From assembly GCF_004000785.1 (NCBI RefSeq), contig NZ_BILX01000014.1, forward strand, positions 1-64,000: a DNA stretch of 64,000 nucleotides. The letters run 5' to 3'. The position numbers and the translations under genes are program-made. The stretch is from Paenibacillus ehimensis NBRC 15659 (GTDB lineage: Bacteria; Bacillota; Bacilli; Paenibacillales; NBRC-103111). Positions 1-8,955 of the stretch are shown here, in pieces. The notes beneath the pieces were generated by a model, which did no database searches, was not told the DNA's origin, and saw nothing but the letters and a program-made list of their open reading frames with translations. Every line of letters begins with the position of its first letter. The first letter of the stretch is position 1.

Positions 1-2023
1 TGCCGAAGCGGCGTTCGCCGCCGGCCCACGCCGGGTTTGCCGCTCCGCCGCGGCCGAAGCCGCCGCCGGCGCGCACGGTTTCCAGGAGCTCCTGCGGCAG
101 CTCCTGAAGGAACCGGGACGGCGCATTCGCCGTCGTCCGTCCGAACAGCGTGCGCATCCGGGCGCACGTGAGGAAAAGCTCCTCCTCGGCGCGGGTAATG
201 CCGACATAGGCAAGGCGCCGCTCCTCCTCCAGCTCCTCGTTATCCATCAAAGCCCGGCTGTGCGGGAATACGCCTTCCTCCAGGCCCATGATGAAGACGA
301 CGGGGAACTCCAGTCCTTTCGCGCTGTGCATCGTCATGAGCACGACGCCTTGCTTGCCCGCTTCCGGGTCCTGATTCATCGAGTCGATATCGGCGATCAG
401 CGCCAGATCGGTCAGGAAGGAGACGAGGGATTTGTCCTCGTTGCGCTTCTCGAAGTCCATCGTCACGGACAGGAACTCGTCGATGTTCTCCAGCCGCGCC
501 TGCGACTCGATCGTGTTTTCCCGCTTCAGTTCTTCGCGGTAACCACTCATCTCTAGCATTTTCTCCGTCAGCTCGGTAACGGACAAATAATCGACCATCC
601 GGTACAGGTTCTCGATCATGTCGCGGAAATCGGCCAGCGCGTTCCGGGCTTTGGCGCCGATCTCCATGCTGTCCACGTTCTCCAGCATCGCGAACATCGA
701 TACGCCGAATTGTCCGGCCGCCGCGGCAAGCCGCTCGACGGTCGTGTCCCCGATGCCCCGCTTCGGCACGTTGACGATCCGCGCAAAGCTGATATCGTCG
801 TCCGGGTTCGAAATGAGCCGCAGATAGGCAAGAATATCCTTGATCTCTTTGCGGTCGTAGAACTTGATGCCGCCGACGATCTGGTAGGGAATGTCGGATT
901 TGATCAAAATTTCCTCGATAACCCGGGACTGCGCGTTCGTGCGGTACAATATGGCGTGATCGCTGAACCGGCGGCCTTTGTCCACGTTTTTGCGGATCTC
1001 GCCGGTGATGAAATAGCCTTCTTCATGCTCGGAATCGGCTTGGTAAAGCCGGATTTTCTGCCCTTCGCCCTTGTCGGTCCACAGATTCTTGGGCTTGCGG
1101 CCGGTATTGTTAGCGATCACTTTGTTCGCGGCGTTCAAGATGTTTGAGGTCGAGCGGTAATTTTGCTCGAGCAGAATGGTGGTGGCGTTCGGGTAATCTT
1201 TTTCGAAATCGAGAATATTGCTGATGTCGGCCCCGCGCCAGCGGTAAATCGACTGGTCGCTGTCGCCGACGACGCAAATGCGCTTGTACTTGTCCGCCAG
1301 CATCCGGCACAGCATATACTGGGCGCGGTTCGTATCCTGGTATTCGTCGACGTGAAGGTATTGAAACTTGTTCTGATAAAAATCGAGCACCTCGGGCACT
1401 TGCTGGAACAGATCGATCGTGGTCATGATCAGATCGTCGAAATCAAGCGAGTTGTTAGCCTTCAGCTTGCGCTGGTAAGACGAGTACACTTTGGCGACGA
1501 TGCCGTCGAAGTAATCGCCGATCTTGCGCTCGAATTTCTCCGGCGTCAGCAGCTCGTTCTTGGCGTTGCTGATCGCGGCCTGCACCGCTTTGGGCTCGAA
1601 CTTTTTCGAGTCGATGTTCAGTTCTTTCATGCAATTTTTGATCACGGAGAGCTGGTCGCCCGAATCGAGAATCGTAAAATTCGATGTAAAGCCGATCCTT
1701 GAGATATCCCGGCGCAAAATACGCACGCACATCGAGTGGAAGGTGGACACCCAAATGTCTTCTCCCTGCGGGCCGACAAGGGCGCTGACGCGCTCCTGCA
1801 TCTCCCTCGCCGCTTTGTTCGTGAACGTAATGGCAAGAATGCTCCATGGCGCCGCTTTGCGCGTCGCAATCAAATAAGCGATCCGGTGCGTCAGCACGCG
1901 GGTTTTACCGCTGCCTGCCCCGGCCATGATCAGCAGCGGCCCGTCCGTCGTTTCGACGGCGCGTCTTTGCTGCGGGTTGAGCTTTTGAATCGCTTTGTGT
2001 ATATCGATAGGTTCGTTGATCAT
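1..2023 (-). CDS. pcrA: ATP-dependent DNA helicase PcrA (UvrD/Rep family), 3' end cut off
   Basis: Superfamily 1 3'-5' DNA helicase acting in repair and in clearing replication and transcription obstacles. Translating the minus strand from the ATG at 2023 gives [19 protein letters not shown], then the Walker A segment AGAGSGKT, the helicase motif [23 protein letters not shown], the motif III/IV region EQNYRST, and near the end [11 protein letters not shown] and [11 protein letters not shown]. About 674 residues are inside the window; the family is usually 720-780 long, so only the C-terminal tail is missing. The start is supported by a GGAAA-type ribosome binding site that sits just after the pcrB stop, with 16 bases between the genes. 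The pcrB-pcrA order is standard in Bacillales, where ligA normally follows. Confidence 0.97.
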   Translation of the reverse strand, partial: MINEPIDIHKAIQKLNPQQRRAVETTDGPLLIMAGAGSGKTRVLTHRIAYLIATRKAAPWSILAITFTNKAAREMQERVSALVGPQGEDIWVSTFHSMCVRILRRDISRIGFTSNFTILDSGDQLSVIKNCMKELNIDSKKFEPKAVQAAISNAKNELLTPEKFERKIGDYFDGIVAKVYSSYQRKLKANNSLDFDDLIMTTIDLFQQVPEVLDFYQNKFQYLHVDEYQDTNRAQYMLCRMLADKYKRICVVGDSDQSIYRWRGADISNILDFEKDYPNATTILLEQNYRSTSNILNAANKVIANNTGRKPKNLWTDKGEGQKIRLYQADSEHEEGYFITGEIRKNVDKGRRFSDHAILYRTNAQSRVIEEILIKSDIPYQIVGGIKFYDRKEIKDILAYLRLISNPDDDISFARIVNVPKRGIGDTTVERLAAAAGQFGVSMFAMLENVDSMEIGAKARNALADFRDMIENLYRMVDYLSVTELTEKMLEMSGYREELKRENTIESQARLENIDEFLSVTMDFEKRNEDKSLVSFLTDLALIADIDSMNQDPEAGKQGVVLMTMHSAKGLEFPVVFIMGLEEGVFPHSRALMDNEELEEERRLAYVGITRAEEELFLTCARMRTLFGRTTANAPSRFLQELPQELLETVRAGGGFGRGGAANPAWAGGERRFG

Positions 2024-2039
2024 TATTCTTATTTCCTTT

Positions 2040-2735
2040 CTAACGCATTTCCATTACCGCCGGGACCGTAGCGAGCGCCCGCTCGAGATCATCGTACACC
2101 GCATTGCCTACGACGACGGTATGCGCCGCTTTGGCCGCCTCGCGCGCCTTCTCCGGGCTGTCGATGCCTCCGCCGTAAAACAGCCGCGCTTGGGAAAGCA
2201 GCCGCTTCACCCGGCCGACCAGCTCCATATCGCCGAACACGCCGCTGTATTCCAAATAAACGATCGGACAGCGGAACAAACGGTCGGCTAGGCGGGCATA
2301 GGCTTCCACGTCTTTCGCATCGAGCCGTACGTCGGCTTCGGTCAGCTTGGCCGCCGTGGAATCGCCGTTCAATATAATGTAGCCTTCGGGAACGAGCTGG
2401 TCCCAATCCAGAATCGCGCCGTATTCCTTCAGCGCCTGCTGATGACGCCCGACGATCCACTGCGGGTCCCCGGCGTTCAGCACCATTGGGATCATAAATA
2501 AGTCAAACCCCGGTACGATCGCCTCCCTGTCCGACACTTCCAAGACACACGGCACTTCATACCGGCGGATGCGCGCCAGCAGGTCGACGGTGTTGTCAAA
2601 GGTGACGCCGGACGAGCCTCCGACCATTACCGCATCGGTGCCGGAGAGGCAGATGCGCTCAAGCGCTTCGTCGCCGATCTCCCGGTCCGGGTCAAGTTTA
2701 AACACATGCTTCCATTCTTCCATACGCAAATGCAA
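2040..2735 (-). CDS. pcrB: heptaprenylglyceryl phosphate synthase PcrB
   Basis: TIM-barrel prenyltransferase that in Bacillus joins sn-glycerol-1-phosphate to heptaprenyl diphosphate. Visible family features are the N-terminal [20 protein letters not shown], the loop [20 protein letters not shown] and the phosphate-binding [12 protein letters not shown] followed by [11 protein letters not shown] chose a TTG start at 2735 (231 aa, close to the usual ~228): a perfect AGGAGG at 2744-2749 lies 8 bases upstream. The ATG at 2723 would leave that site 20 bases away, and the ATG at 2795 adds a non-conserved tail. It is the first gene of the pcrB-pcrA operon. Confidence 0.95.
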   Translation of the reverse strand: MHLRMEEWKHVFKLDPDREIGDEALERICLSGTDAVMVGGSSGVTFDNTVDLLARIRRYEVPCVLEVSDREAIVPGFDLFMIPMVLNAGDPQWIVGRHQQALKEYGAILDWDQLVPEGYIILNGDSTAAKLTEADVRLDAKDVEAYARLADRLFRCPIVYLEYSGVFGDMELVGRVKRLLSQARLFYGGGIDSPEKAREAAKAAHTVVVGNAVYDDLERALATVPAVMEMR

Positions 2736-2822
2736 AGAAAATGCCTCCTGTCCGTTAAACGCGGCAAGCCCGCGGCCCCCGGAAAAGGAACGCACGGAGC
2801 TGGTTCATCCTGTCTCAAGTCA

Positions 2823-2886
2823 AGTCTATGCGAGCCCGAGCCCGCTGTCAATGAAGCCGGCGGGGACGGCTCTTCTTCCTATTATA
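2823..2886 (-). promoter_or_regulatory. two candidate sigma-A promoters for pcrB-pcrA
   Basis: On the minus strand an extended -10 (TG-G-TATAAT; hexamer at 2881-2886) is the distal candidate. Nearer the gene, TTGACA (2846-2851) and TAGACT (2823-2828) are exactly 17 bases apart. Both point at pcrB. The distal start would give a leader of about 140 bases. Confidence 0.5.
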
Positions 2887-2966
2887 CCATAAAACAAGCA
2901 AGGAATAGGAATGCTTGTTCGTCTGCACCCGCGGCTCGGTCAGACTTTTTTTATGGCGCAGCATAC

Positions 2967-3002
2967 AAAAAAACAGACCGGCGCGAAAGAAGCGTCGGTC
3001 TG
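2967..3002 (-). terminator. rho-independent terminator of the lipoprotein gene
   Basis: On the minus strand an 11-bp stem (CAGACCGACGC with GCGCCGGTCTG, one wobble) with a 7-base loop is followed by a run of seven T. It lies about 25 bases after the stop of the lipoprotein gene. Confidence 0.85.
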
Positions 3003-3026
3003 CTCCAGATAAGCTATTCTGGCGGT

Positions 3027-3611
3027 TCAAGAGCGGGTCTTGAATTCGCTGACGATCAAGCGGTCGCCTTGCACGCTGTAGGCGGACTCGTGCTGCATCA
3101 CGGTTTCGGTGTAATCCTGCTTCGTCCTGCCGGTCAGGCTCAGCTTGTACTGCCCCTCAGCCGGCTGCGATTTGCGCAGCTCGTACTGCCCCCATTCGCT
3201 GCGCAGCCCCAGCATCGCTTTGGTGCTGTTCGCCTGGTATGTTCCGATCCGGGTATCCCGGCGGTAAAAGTAATCGATCATCCGCTGCGCCATGTCAGGC
3301 GTATATACTTTTTCGAGCTGCGTCCGCATCTCGCGCATGGCGTATTCGTCCATCTCCCCGGTTACCGGCGAAGACAGCACTTTATGCGTCCAGTCGTCCA
3401 CTTGCTTAATCCAAGCGATGATCTCTTGATCGGACTTGGTCATGATTTCTTTTCCCATGGGCGGCTGTTCGATTTGGCTGAATGTCTGCAGCAGCCTCTC
3501 GCGGCCTACCGTTTTTTGCAGCGTCTTCATATCGGAAGCGTCGCGATCGGGCTCCCTTGTACAGCCGCACAAAAGCGCCGCGGCCAGAAGCAGTGTGACG
3601 ATGATTTTCAC
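3027..3611 (-). CDS. putative lipoprotein of unknown function
   Basis: 194 residues with a classic lipoprotein signal: positively charged start, hydrophobic stretch VTLLLAAALL, then the lipobox LCGC with the acceptor cysteine at about residue 17. It is therefore expected to be anchored on the outer face of the membrane. The rest is soluble and rich in charged residues, with no catalytic motif or repeat that I recognise. The start is GTG with an AAGGGG site about 10 bases upstream. It stands alone between its own terminator and the downstream end of the Bce-type module; no functional link is evident. Confidence 0.75.
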   Translation of the reverse strand: MKIIVTLLLAAALLCGCTREPDRDASDMKTLQKTVGRERLLQTFSQIEQPPMGKEIMTKSDQEIIAWIKQVDDWTHKVLSSPVTGEMDEYAMREMRTQLEKVYTPDMAQRMIDYFYRRDTRIGTYQANSTKAMLGLRSEWGQYELRKSQPAEGQYKLSLTGRTKQDYTETVMQHESAYSVQGDRLIVSEFKTRS

Positions 3612-3711
3612 CCGGATGATGCCCCTTCCGTGTTGGCTTTTTTTTCGTATTATGGTTCAAAAACGAAAAAATATACCAAGCTTGCGGAGAAGGCGCAGGT
3701 TATGGCGGTGC

Positions 3712-5637
3712 TTACAAGCTCTTCATCTGGCCCATATAAGCGCGGCGGGTGAGCAGGAAGTAACCGAATTGCAAAACGGCAAAAATGGAAATGACCAGCG
3801 TTCCGTAGGACCATACGTTGATGGACAGCAAATTCGCCAGCGTCTTGTAAGCGAAAGCCGCGTGAGCCGCGCCTACGACAACCGGAAGCAGGAACAGCAG
3901 ACCGATCTGCACATTAATGATCCGCCGGATTTCCGGCACGGACATTCCGATCCGCATGAGCGCGCGATATTGATGGTCGTCTTCCTGCAGCTCGGTGAAC
4001 AGCTTGAAATACAGCATGCTCGCCGAGGCGACAAAAAATAGAAAGCTGACGAACAAACCGATAAGCAGTGTTAATGACGAGCTTTGTTTGCTCGAGGCGT
4101 AGACGGAGGTGCGGGTAAACAACTGTTTTCTCTGCTCCTCGGGAACGGACTTTTTCACCTTCGCCACGGTGTCGAGATGGTCCTGCCAGCGGTCCAGCTC
4201 AAAGCCGTAATAGACGATCTTCCTGTCGTCGGGCACCTTGCCCATCATCGAGGCATATTCTCCATCATTGACCACGAGCAGCCCGATCGCTTCGTCCAGC
4301 AGGTTGATCACGCCTCCTGTCACCTGCCCGTCCATCTCGAGCGGCCACGTTTGCCCGTTTAACTGAACGGTCCGCTGCGAACCCTTTTCCATCAGCACGA
4401 CGTCGCCCATCCTGTAAGGATAGCTGAAGACGGCGTGCCCCGGCCGGATCTGAAGCGGAGCCGCATATTCGATTCCTTCCGCCGCCCGATTGTAATCGGC
4501 CTCCGATATCAGCAACGCCGTCGTATCCGATACCCGGGAGCCGTGCAGCTTAAGCGGGACCTGCACGCCCGTGATTTTCACTTCTTTCTTCAAGCTCGCC
4601 CCCTCGGCGGCCAATGCAGCCTTGATCTTGTCCGGGTCGATCCCTTTAGAGGCACCAAGCCCTTGCTCGGTAAAGCTTATCGTATTCGGAAACTGTTCTA
4701 CGAGCTGGTTGTCTGCGTTTTTATAGTAAACGTAAATCGTACCTGATGCCGTCAAAATGACCGCGCTCAAAACGGAAACGACGAACAGCGTGCGCGCGTT
4801 GTCTTTTATTTTGAACGCAAGCTGCGAGATGGCAATCAGATTCGTCCGATTGTAGTACAAGCCCGTCATGCTCTGCAATCTGCGGATAATGGCCACGCTC
4901 GCCTGCGTGAACAGAAAATACGTACCGAGAACGGTTAAAAAAATGATCGGCAGCATGAGCACCATGATGAGCTTCGAAGTGGTGAAAGCTAAGTAATATC
5001 CGCTTCCAAGGCAGAATACCGCCAAGGCAGTCAGCCACGGAGAAGCAACGGGAGGCTTCTTCGGCTGCTTGGCCGCTCGTAGTAGCGCGATGATCTGGCT
5101 GCGGCCGACGCTGAGCATCGCAAACAGGGTCATCGCGAGAAACAAGGCCAGAAATCCGACGACCGTCTGAAGCAGCGCCTGCGGCGGAACGGCGAAACGG
5201 ATCGGACTATCTGTCTGGAGCAAACGCCCAATAGCCAAAAAGAACAGCTTCGAGAACAGCATGCCGGCGCCGATCCCGACACCGATCGACAGCAGGCCGA
5301 TCATCATCTGCTCGTAGAACATCAGCCGGCAAATCTGCGACCGGGTCATTCCGAACAAGGTGAGCAGTCCGAATTCTTTTTTGCGCGTTTTGAGAAAAGC
5401 AAAGCTGGCGTACAGTACGAAAAAAAACGAGAACACAACGATCAGAACCTGGCAGGCGGCGAGCCCTTGCTTCACCAGACTTGCCGCTATAATGTGACCG
5501 TTTACGACATCGGGATGGTAGATGAACGAACCGAACATATAGAAGACCATAACGGAAAAAGCGCTGCTTAGGAAAAATGCGACGTACCGGTGCCAATTGC
5601 CTTGAATATTTTTAAGGGCGAGCTGTCGGAAGTTCAT
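3712..5637 (-). CDS. BceB-type ABC transporter permease
   Basis: 641-residue membrane protein of the FtsX/MacB-like fold seen in antimicrobial-peptide sensing and resistance transporters (BceB, YtsD, PsdB). It opens with MNFRQLALKNIQGNWHRY, has four membrane segments in the first ~240 residues, a large extracellular domain at about 310-510, and further segments at the C-terminus, matching the ten-segment BceB plan. The motif LKTRKKEFGLLTLFGMT after the second segment is typical. The start codon lies inside the end of the ATPase gene (26-base overlap), so the two are probably translationally coupled. The peptide recognised cannot be read from sequence; bacitracin-like or lantibiotic peptides are the usual substrates. 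Confidence 0.93.
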   Translation of the reverse strand: MNFRQLALKNIQGNWHRYVAFFLSSAFSVMVFYMFGSFIYHPDVVNGHIIAASLVKQGLAACQVLIVVFSFFFVLYASFAFLKTRKKEFGLLTLFGMTRSQICRLMFYEQMMIGLLSIGVGIGAGMLFSKLFFLAIGRLLQTDSPIRFAVPPQALLQTVVGFLALFLAMTLFAMLSVGRSQIIALLRAAKQPKKPPVASPWLTALAVFCLGSGYYLAFTTSKLIMVLMLPIIFLTVLGTYFLFTQASVAIIRRLQSMTGLYYNRTNLIAISQLAFKIKDNARTLFVVSVLSAVILTASGTIYVYYKNADNQLVEQFPNTISFTEQGLGASKGIDPDKIKAALAAEGASLKKEVKITGVQVPLKLHGSRVSDTTALLISEADYNRAAEGIEYAAPLQIRPGHAVFSYPYRMGDVVLMEKGSQRTVQLNGQTWPLEMDGQVTGGVINLLDEAIGLLVVNDGEYASMMGKVPDDRKIVYYGFELDRWQDHLDTVAKVKKSVPEEQRKQLFTRTSVYASSKQSSSLTLLIGLFVSFLFFVASASMLYFKLFTELQEDDHQYRALMRIGMSVPEIRRIINVQIGLLFLLPVVVGAAHAAFAYKTLANLLSINVWSYGTLVISIFAVLQFGYFLLTRRAYMGQMKSL

Positions 5638-6394
5638 CGAAGTTCCCTCCCAGCACGCTTAAGCTGTCCAAAATTTGTTGAAAAAAGGCCTGGCGGTTCG
5701 CGCCGCGGCGAATTTCCGAAAACAGCTTGCCGTCCTTGATGAACACGACCCGCTTGCAGTAGCTGGCGGCGAACGGATCGTGCGTCACCATCAGTATGGT
5801 CACTTCCCGCTCCTCGTTAAGGCTTCGCAGCGACTCCATTACGTCTTTCGCCGCCTTCGAATCCAGATTGCCTGTCAGTTCGTCGGCCAACAGCATCGAC
5901 GGACGGTGAATGATGGCGCGTGCAATGGCCGTTCGCTGCTGCTGCCCCCCGGATACCTCGTACGTCCGTTTGGATAAAATCGGGGTGATGCCGAGAACCT
6001 CGGCGATTTCCTCCACACGCCGCTCAATCTCGGAAGGCTTCGTCCCTTCCAGCACGAGCGGCAAAATGATGTTTTCTTTGATCGAGAGCGTCTCCAGCAG
6101 GTTGAAATCTTGAAATACGAAGCCGAGCTCGCGGCGGCGGAATAAAGCAAGCTGCTTGTTGTTCAGCCTCGCCGGGTCGGTGCCGTTGATTTCAATATGC
6201 CCCGAGGTCGGTTTGTCGATGGTGGCGAGCAGATTGAGCAGCGTCGTCTTGCCGCTGCCCGACGGTCCCATAATGCCGGTAAATTCTCCACGTTCGATTT
6301 CCAGCGAGATATGTTCAAGCGCTTTATAGACGACTCCTTTGCCGGCGCTGCCGTATATTTTGGACAAGGCGTCCGTCTTCAGTACAGTAGTCAC
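5612..6394 (-). CDS. BceA-type ABC transporter ATPase
   Basis: 260-residue nucleotide-binding subunit of the peptide transporter. Walker A GPSGSGKTT is at about 43-51, the Q-loop at FVFQDFN, the signature VSGGQQQR at about 147-154, and Walker B with its glutamate at MLLADELTGNLD, followed by the switch histidine in MVTHD. The start is preceded by an AGGAGG site. It overlaps the permease gene and lies 108 bases after the kinase gene, in the order regulator-kinase-ATPase-permease found for Bce modules. In that family the transporter both removes the peptide and signals to the kinase. Confidence 0.95.
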   Translation of the reverse strand: MTTVLKTDALSKIYGSAGKGVVYKALEHISLEIERGEFTGIMGPSGSGKTTLLNLLATIDKPTSGHIEINGTDPARLNNKQLALFRRRELGFVFQDFNLLETLSIKENIILPLVLEGTKPSEIERRVEEIAEVLGITPILSKRTYEVSGGQQQRTAIARAIIHRPSMLLADELTGNLDSKAAKDVMESLRSLNEEREVTILMVTHDPFAASYCKRVVFIKDGKLFSEIRRGANRQAFFQQILDSLSVLGGNFDELPTARP

Positions 6395-6431
6395 GATGCG
6401 GGTCCTCCTTTGATCATTTCACTCTGCCTGT

Positions 6432-6505
6432 AGTATACGAAGGTTCCGCCGGCCAAGCCATCGATTCACCTTACATGACAATCCCGTTTTCTTACAACAC
6501 TGTCA
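6432..6505 (-). promoter_or_regulatory. candidate regulator-dependent promoter of the Bce-type transporter genes
   Basis: On the minus strand, -10 TATACT (6432-6437) with a poor -35 TGGCTT (6455-6460) 17 bases away suggests dependence on an activator. Just upstream lie TGACA and TGTCA half-sites (6501-6505 and 6476-6480) forming an inverted repeat with a 20-base spacer that overlaps the kinase stop codon. A binding site for the adjacent response regulator is an inference. Confidence 0.4.
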
Positions 6506-7612
6506 CTTAAGGGGCAGCAGCCCCTCGTGCAGCGCTCCGCTGCGCGGAAAATGAAGGCGGACGGTCGTTCCTTCCCCAAGCTTCGATTCGATCTCGAGCC
6601 GGTGTCCCAGCCTACGGCACGCCTCCTTGGCGACAAACAGCCCCATACCGGTCGATTCGGCGACGAGTCTACCGTTCTCGCCGGTAAAAAAGGGATCGAA
6701 TACCCGCGGGAGATCCTGCTCGGCAATGCCGATCCCTTCGTCCTGAAATACGGCATGGCACCCGCTGCCGTCCTTCGTGACCGTGATGATCAGCGATTTG
6801 CTGCCGTCGTGCTTGCTTTTGGAATATTTAATCGCATTCGAGACGATTTGATGCAAAATGATGCCGAGCCACTTATCATCGGTATCGATGTAGCAGGCTT
6901 CGTGGCTGGCAATCAGCTTCGGATAAATCCGGTAGCGGATGCAAGCCTTCTTATGCTCGTTAATGACCTGACGGACCGCTTGCAGCAGATCGACCTTCTG
7001 CGTGCGAAGATCCGCTTCGAACTTCTCAAGCCGTGCCGTGTGCAGCATCATGTCGAGTCCTTGACGCAGCTTGTCGTTTTCCTCCTGGATGCTCTCGAGC
7101 ACAGCCCCAACCGGTCGCCGGGACGCTTCGTTCGCTGCGCCGTGCGGCTGCTCGGTCAGCAGTCCGATGACGGAAACCGGCGTTTTCATTTGATGCACCC
7201 ACAGCCGAACGAACGTTTGGTGCTGATCTTGGGCAATCCGGTGCTTCTCGAGCCGGTCGGTATAAGCGCCGTATAATTCCAACAGCAGCTCTACGGCAAT
7301 CCGCTGCTCCCGGGTGATCCCCGCGGGCAGGCTTATGACGCCCTCCATCGCCTCGGGCTTGCCGCCGTTCAGCCCGCTTTGTTGTAGCATTTGAAGGCCT
7401 TGGAAATACCCGCGCTGCCTCATATAGTCCAAGACCAGGAACGAAGCGAGTCCTGCCGTCGATAATAAAGCCATGTAAGCGATATTGCTTCCGTCGAGCG
7501 ATACGTTTTTACCCAGCAGGTCCAGCTGCACAACCGCTGCGATCAAGATCACATTGAACCCATAAATGACGATAAATCCGATGCGGTCCGTCAAAAAGTC
7601 GCGAAAGCTCAT
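6503..7612 (-). CDS. BceS-type intramembrane-sensing histidine kinase
   Basis: 369 residues. Two membrane segments at about 11-30 and 44-62 enclose only a very short outside loop, the hallmark of kinases that sense through a partner transporter rather than by themselves. The phosphorylated histidine is H140 in WVHQMKTPVSV. The ATPase domain follows with the N box ILHQIVSNAIKYSK, the G1 motif DEGIGI and the G2 region STGMGLFVAKE. Its start overlaps the regulator stop by four bases (ATGA), so the pair is co-translated. Confidence 0.94.
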   Translation of the reverse strand: MSFRDFLTDRIGFIVIYGFNVILIAAVVQLDLLGKNVSLDGSNIAYMALLSTAGLASFLVLDYMRQRGYFQGLQMLQQSGLNGGKPEAMEGVISLPAGITREQRIAVELLLELYGAYTDRLEKHRIAQDQHQTFVRLWVHQMKTPVSVIGLLTEQPHGAANEASRRPVGAVLESIQEENDKLRQGLDMMLHTARLEKFEADLRTQKVDLLQAVRQVINEHKKACIRYRIYPKLIASHEACYIDTDDKWLGIILHQIVSNAIKYSKSKHDGSKSLIITVTKDGSGCHAVFQDEGIGIAEQDLPRVFDPFFTGENGRLVAESTGMGLFVAKEACRRLGHRLEIESKLGEGTTVRLHFPRSGALHEGLLPLK

Positions 7613-8316
7613 CCTTCGCCCTCCCAGGAAGACTGCAGCCGGTAGCCTTGGCCGCGGACCGTTTCGATGGCGCGCGTGATGCCGAGCTCCTCCAATTTTT
7701 TACGCACTCTCGTGACATTCACCGTCAGCGTGTTGTCGTCGACGAAATCGATGTCGTCCCAAAGGGCTTCAAGCAGCCGTTCGCGGGAAACGACTTCTCC
7801 CGCCTGCTTCAGCAGGAGATCCAGCAGCAGCAGCTCGTTGCGGCTGAGATCCACTTTGCGTCCCTGCCATTCGGCCGAGTTTCGGGTCCGGTCGACGAAC
7901 AGGCCGTTCAGCTCCGTCAGCTCGCGACCGGACTGCACCTGCGCGTATTCCCCGTAAGCGCGGCGCAAAGCGCTTTTGATCTTCGCCATGACGACTTCCG
8001 AATGAAACGGCTTCGTGATGTAATCGTCACCGCCATTTTCGATGGCCATGATCTGGTCCATTTCCCCGACCCGCGCGGACATGAACAAAATCGGCACGCT
8101 GGAGACGGTACGAATCTGACGGCACCAGTAGAAGCCGTCGTAACTAGGCAAATTGATATCCAGAAGCACAAGCTCGGGCTTATGCTGAAGAAATGCATCC
8201 TTGATATGTTTATAGTCAGTCGTCCGAACCGCCTCGTACCCGTACTTTTCCAAGTATTCCTGAAGGATACCGGCAATCTTTTCGTCATCCTCCACGATCA
8301 GAATACGATACATCAT
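7609..8316 (-). CDS. BceR-type OmpR-family response regulator
   Basis: 235 residues: receiver domain (acidic pair D10/D11, phospho-acceptor D53 in LLDINLP, conserved S80 and K102) joined to a winged-helix DNA-binding domain from about 130 to the end (RNELLLLDLLLKQAG, VRGQGYRL). It heads the four-gene module and should activate the transporter genes at the separate promoter downstream of the kinase. Two ATG codons stand in tandem at the start; the first is used here, the second (8313) is equally possible. Confidence 0.94.
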   Translation of the reverse strand: MMYRILIVEDDEKIAGILQEYLEKYGYEAVRTTDYKHIKDAFLQHKPELVLLDINLPSYDGFYWCRQIRTVSSVPILFMSARVGEMDQIMAIENGGDDYITKPFHSEVVMAKIKSALRRAYGEYAQVQSGRELTELNGLFVDRTRNSAEWQGRKVDLSRNELLLLDLLLKQAGEVVSRERLLEALWDDIDFVDDNTLTVNVTRVRKKLEELGITRAIETVRGQGYRLQSSWEGEG

Positions 8317-8439
8317 CCATGCCCCTCTCCATGTCGCTACGAAAATATTATACCCTTTTTTGGCAAGGCTCGGTTAGTGGGGGATGCGGCTCTATTTACA
8401 TGAAAATCAAAATCGCATATGATAAATTTGTACCATTTG

Positions 8440-8472
8440 ATGAAATTAATTTTCATTTAGTGAAATTATAAT
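8440..8472 (+). promoter_or_regulatory. AT-rich palindrome and TATAAT box upstream of the VOC gene
   Basis: A near-perfect 17-base palindrome, ATGAAATTAATTTTCAT (8440-8456), lies 33 bases before the VOC start, followed by TATAAT at 8467-8472. No -35 stands at the right distance, and the -10 would be very close to the ribosome binding site, so an operator is as likely as a promoter. Confidence 0.25.
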
Positions 8473-8489
8473 GGTGGGGGGTATCAATC

Positions 8490-8861
8490 ATGGAAGCTCA
8501 CGACTATGCAGGAATCGACCATGTTCAATTGGCCGCGCCGGCGGGGTGTGAAGAAAAAGCGCGGGCTTTTTACGGAGAACTGCTGGGAATGCGGGAAATT
8601 CCGAAGCCCGAACCGCTCCGGGCGCGCGGCGGCGTATGGTTCGCCTGCGGCACCCATGAGGTGCACATCGGAGTACAGACCGACTTTGCTCCGTCGAAAG
8701 CGCATCCGGCTTTTCAGGTCAAGGATATTGCCAAGCTTAAGCAAGCGTTATCGGAAAAGGGAGTCGTCATGCAGGAGGACGTGCCGCTGGAAGGCATGCA
8801 CCGCTTTCACTGCCTGGACCCGTTCGGCAACCGGCTTGAGTTCGTCCAGCGGCTGACATAG
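8490..8861 (+). CDS. VOC (glyoxalase/dioxygenase fold) family protein
   Basis: 123-residue single-domain member of the vicinal oxygen chelate superfamily. It shows the paired beta-alpha-beta pattern: GIDHVQLAAPAG with a first metal-type histidine, then ARAFYGELLGM, and the closing strand HRFHCLDPFGNRLEFVQ carrying a conserved terminal glutamate. A metal site built from His and Glu residues is plausible. Members act as glyoxalases, dioxygenases, or drug-binding or thiol-transfer proteins; the substrate cannot be told here. It is preceded by a G-rich ribosome binding site and faces away from the Bce module. Confidence 0.85.
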   Translation: MEAHDYAGIDHVQLAAPAGCEEKARAFYGELLGMREIPKPEPLRARGGVWFACGTHEVHIGVQTDFAPSKAHPAFQVKDIAKLKQALSEKGVVMQEDVPLEGMHRFHCLDPFGNRLEFVQRLT

Positions 8862-8903
8862 CTGCGGCCGGGCCGCCGTTACCGGGAATAGAACCATGCG
8901 CAG

Positions 8904-8940
8904 AAAAAAGCCCGGCAGAACCTGGAAGGTGCGGCCGGGC
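8904..8940 (-). terminator. rho-independent terminator of the coat-protein genes
   Basis: Minus strand: perfect 7-bp GC stem GCCCGGC/GCCGGGC, 17-base loop, then six T. It lies 15 bases after the stop of the coat-like gene. Confidence 0.8.
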
Positions 8941-8955
8941 CGGGTCGAAGCTCGC

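Noticed and set aside
2706-3752. 348-codon plus-strand open frame
   Set aside because: It crosses a terminator, the start of pcrB and the whole lipoprotein gene on the other strand; no family resemblance.
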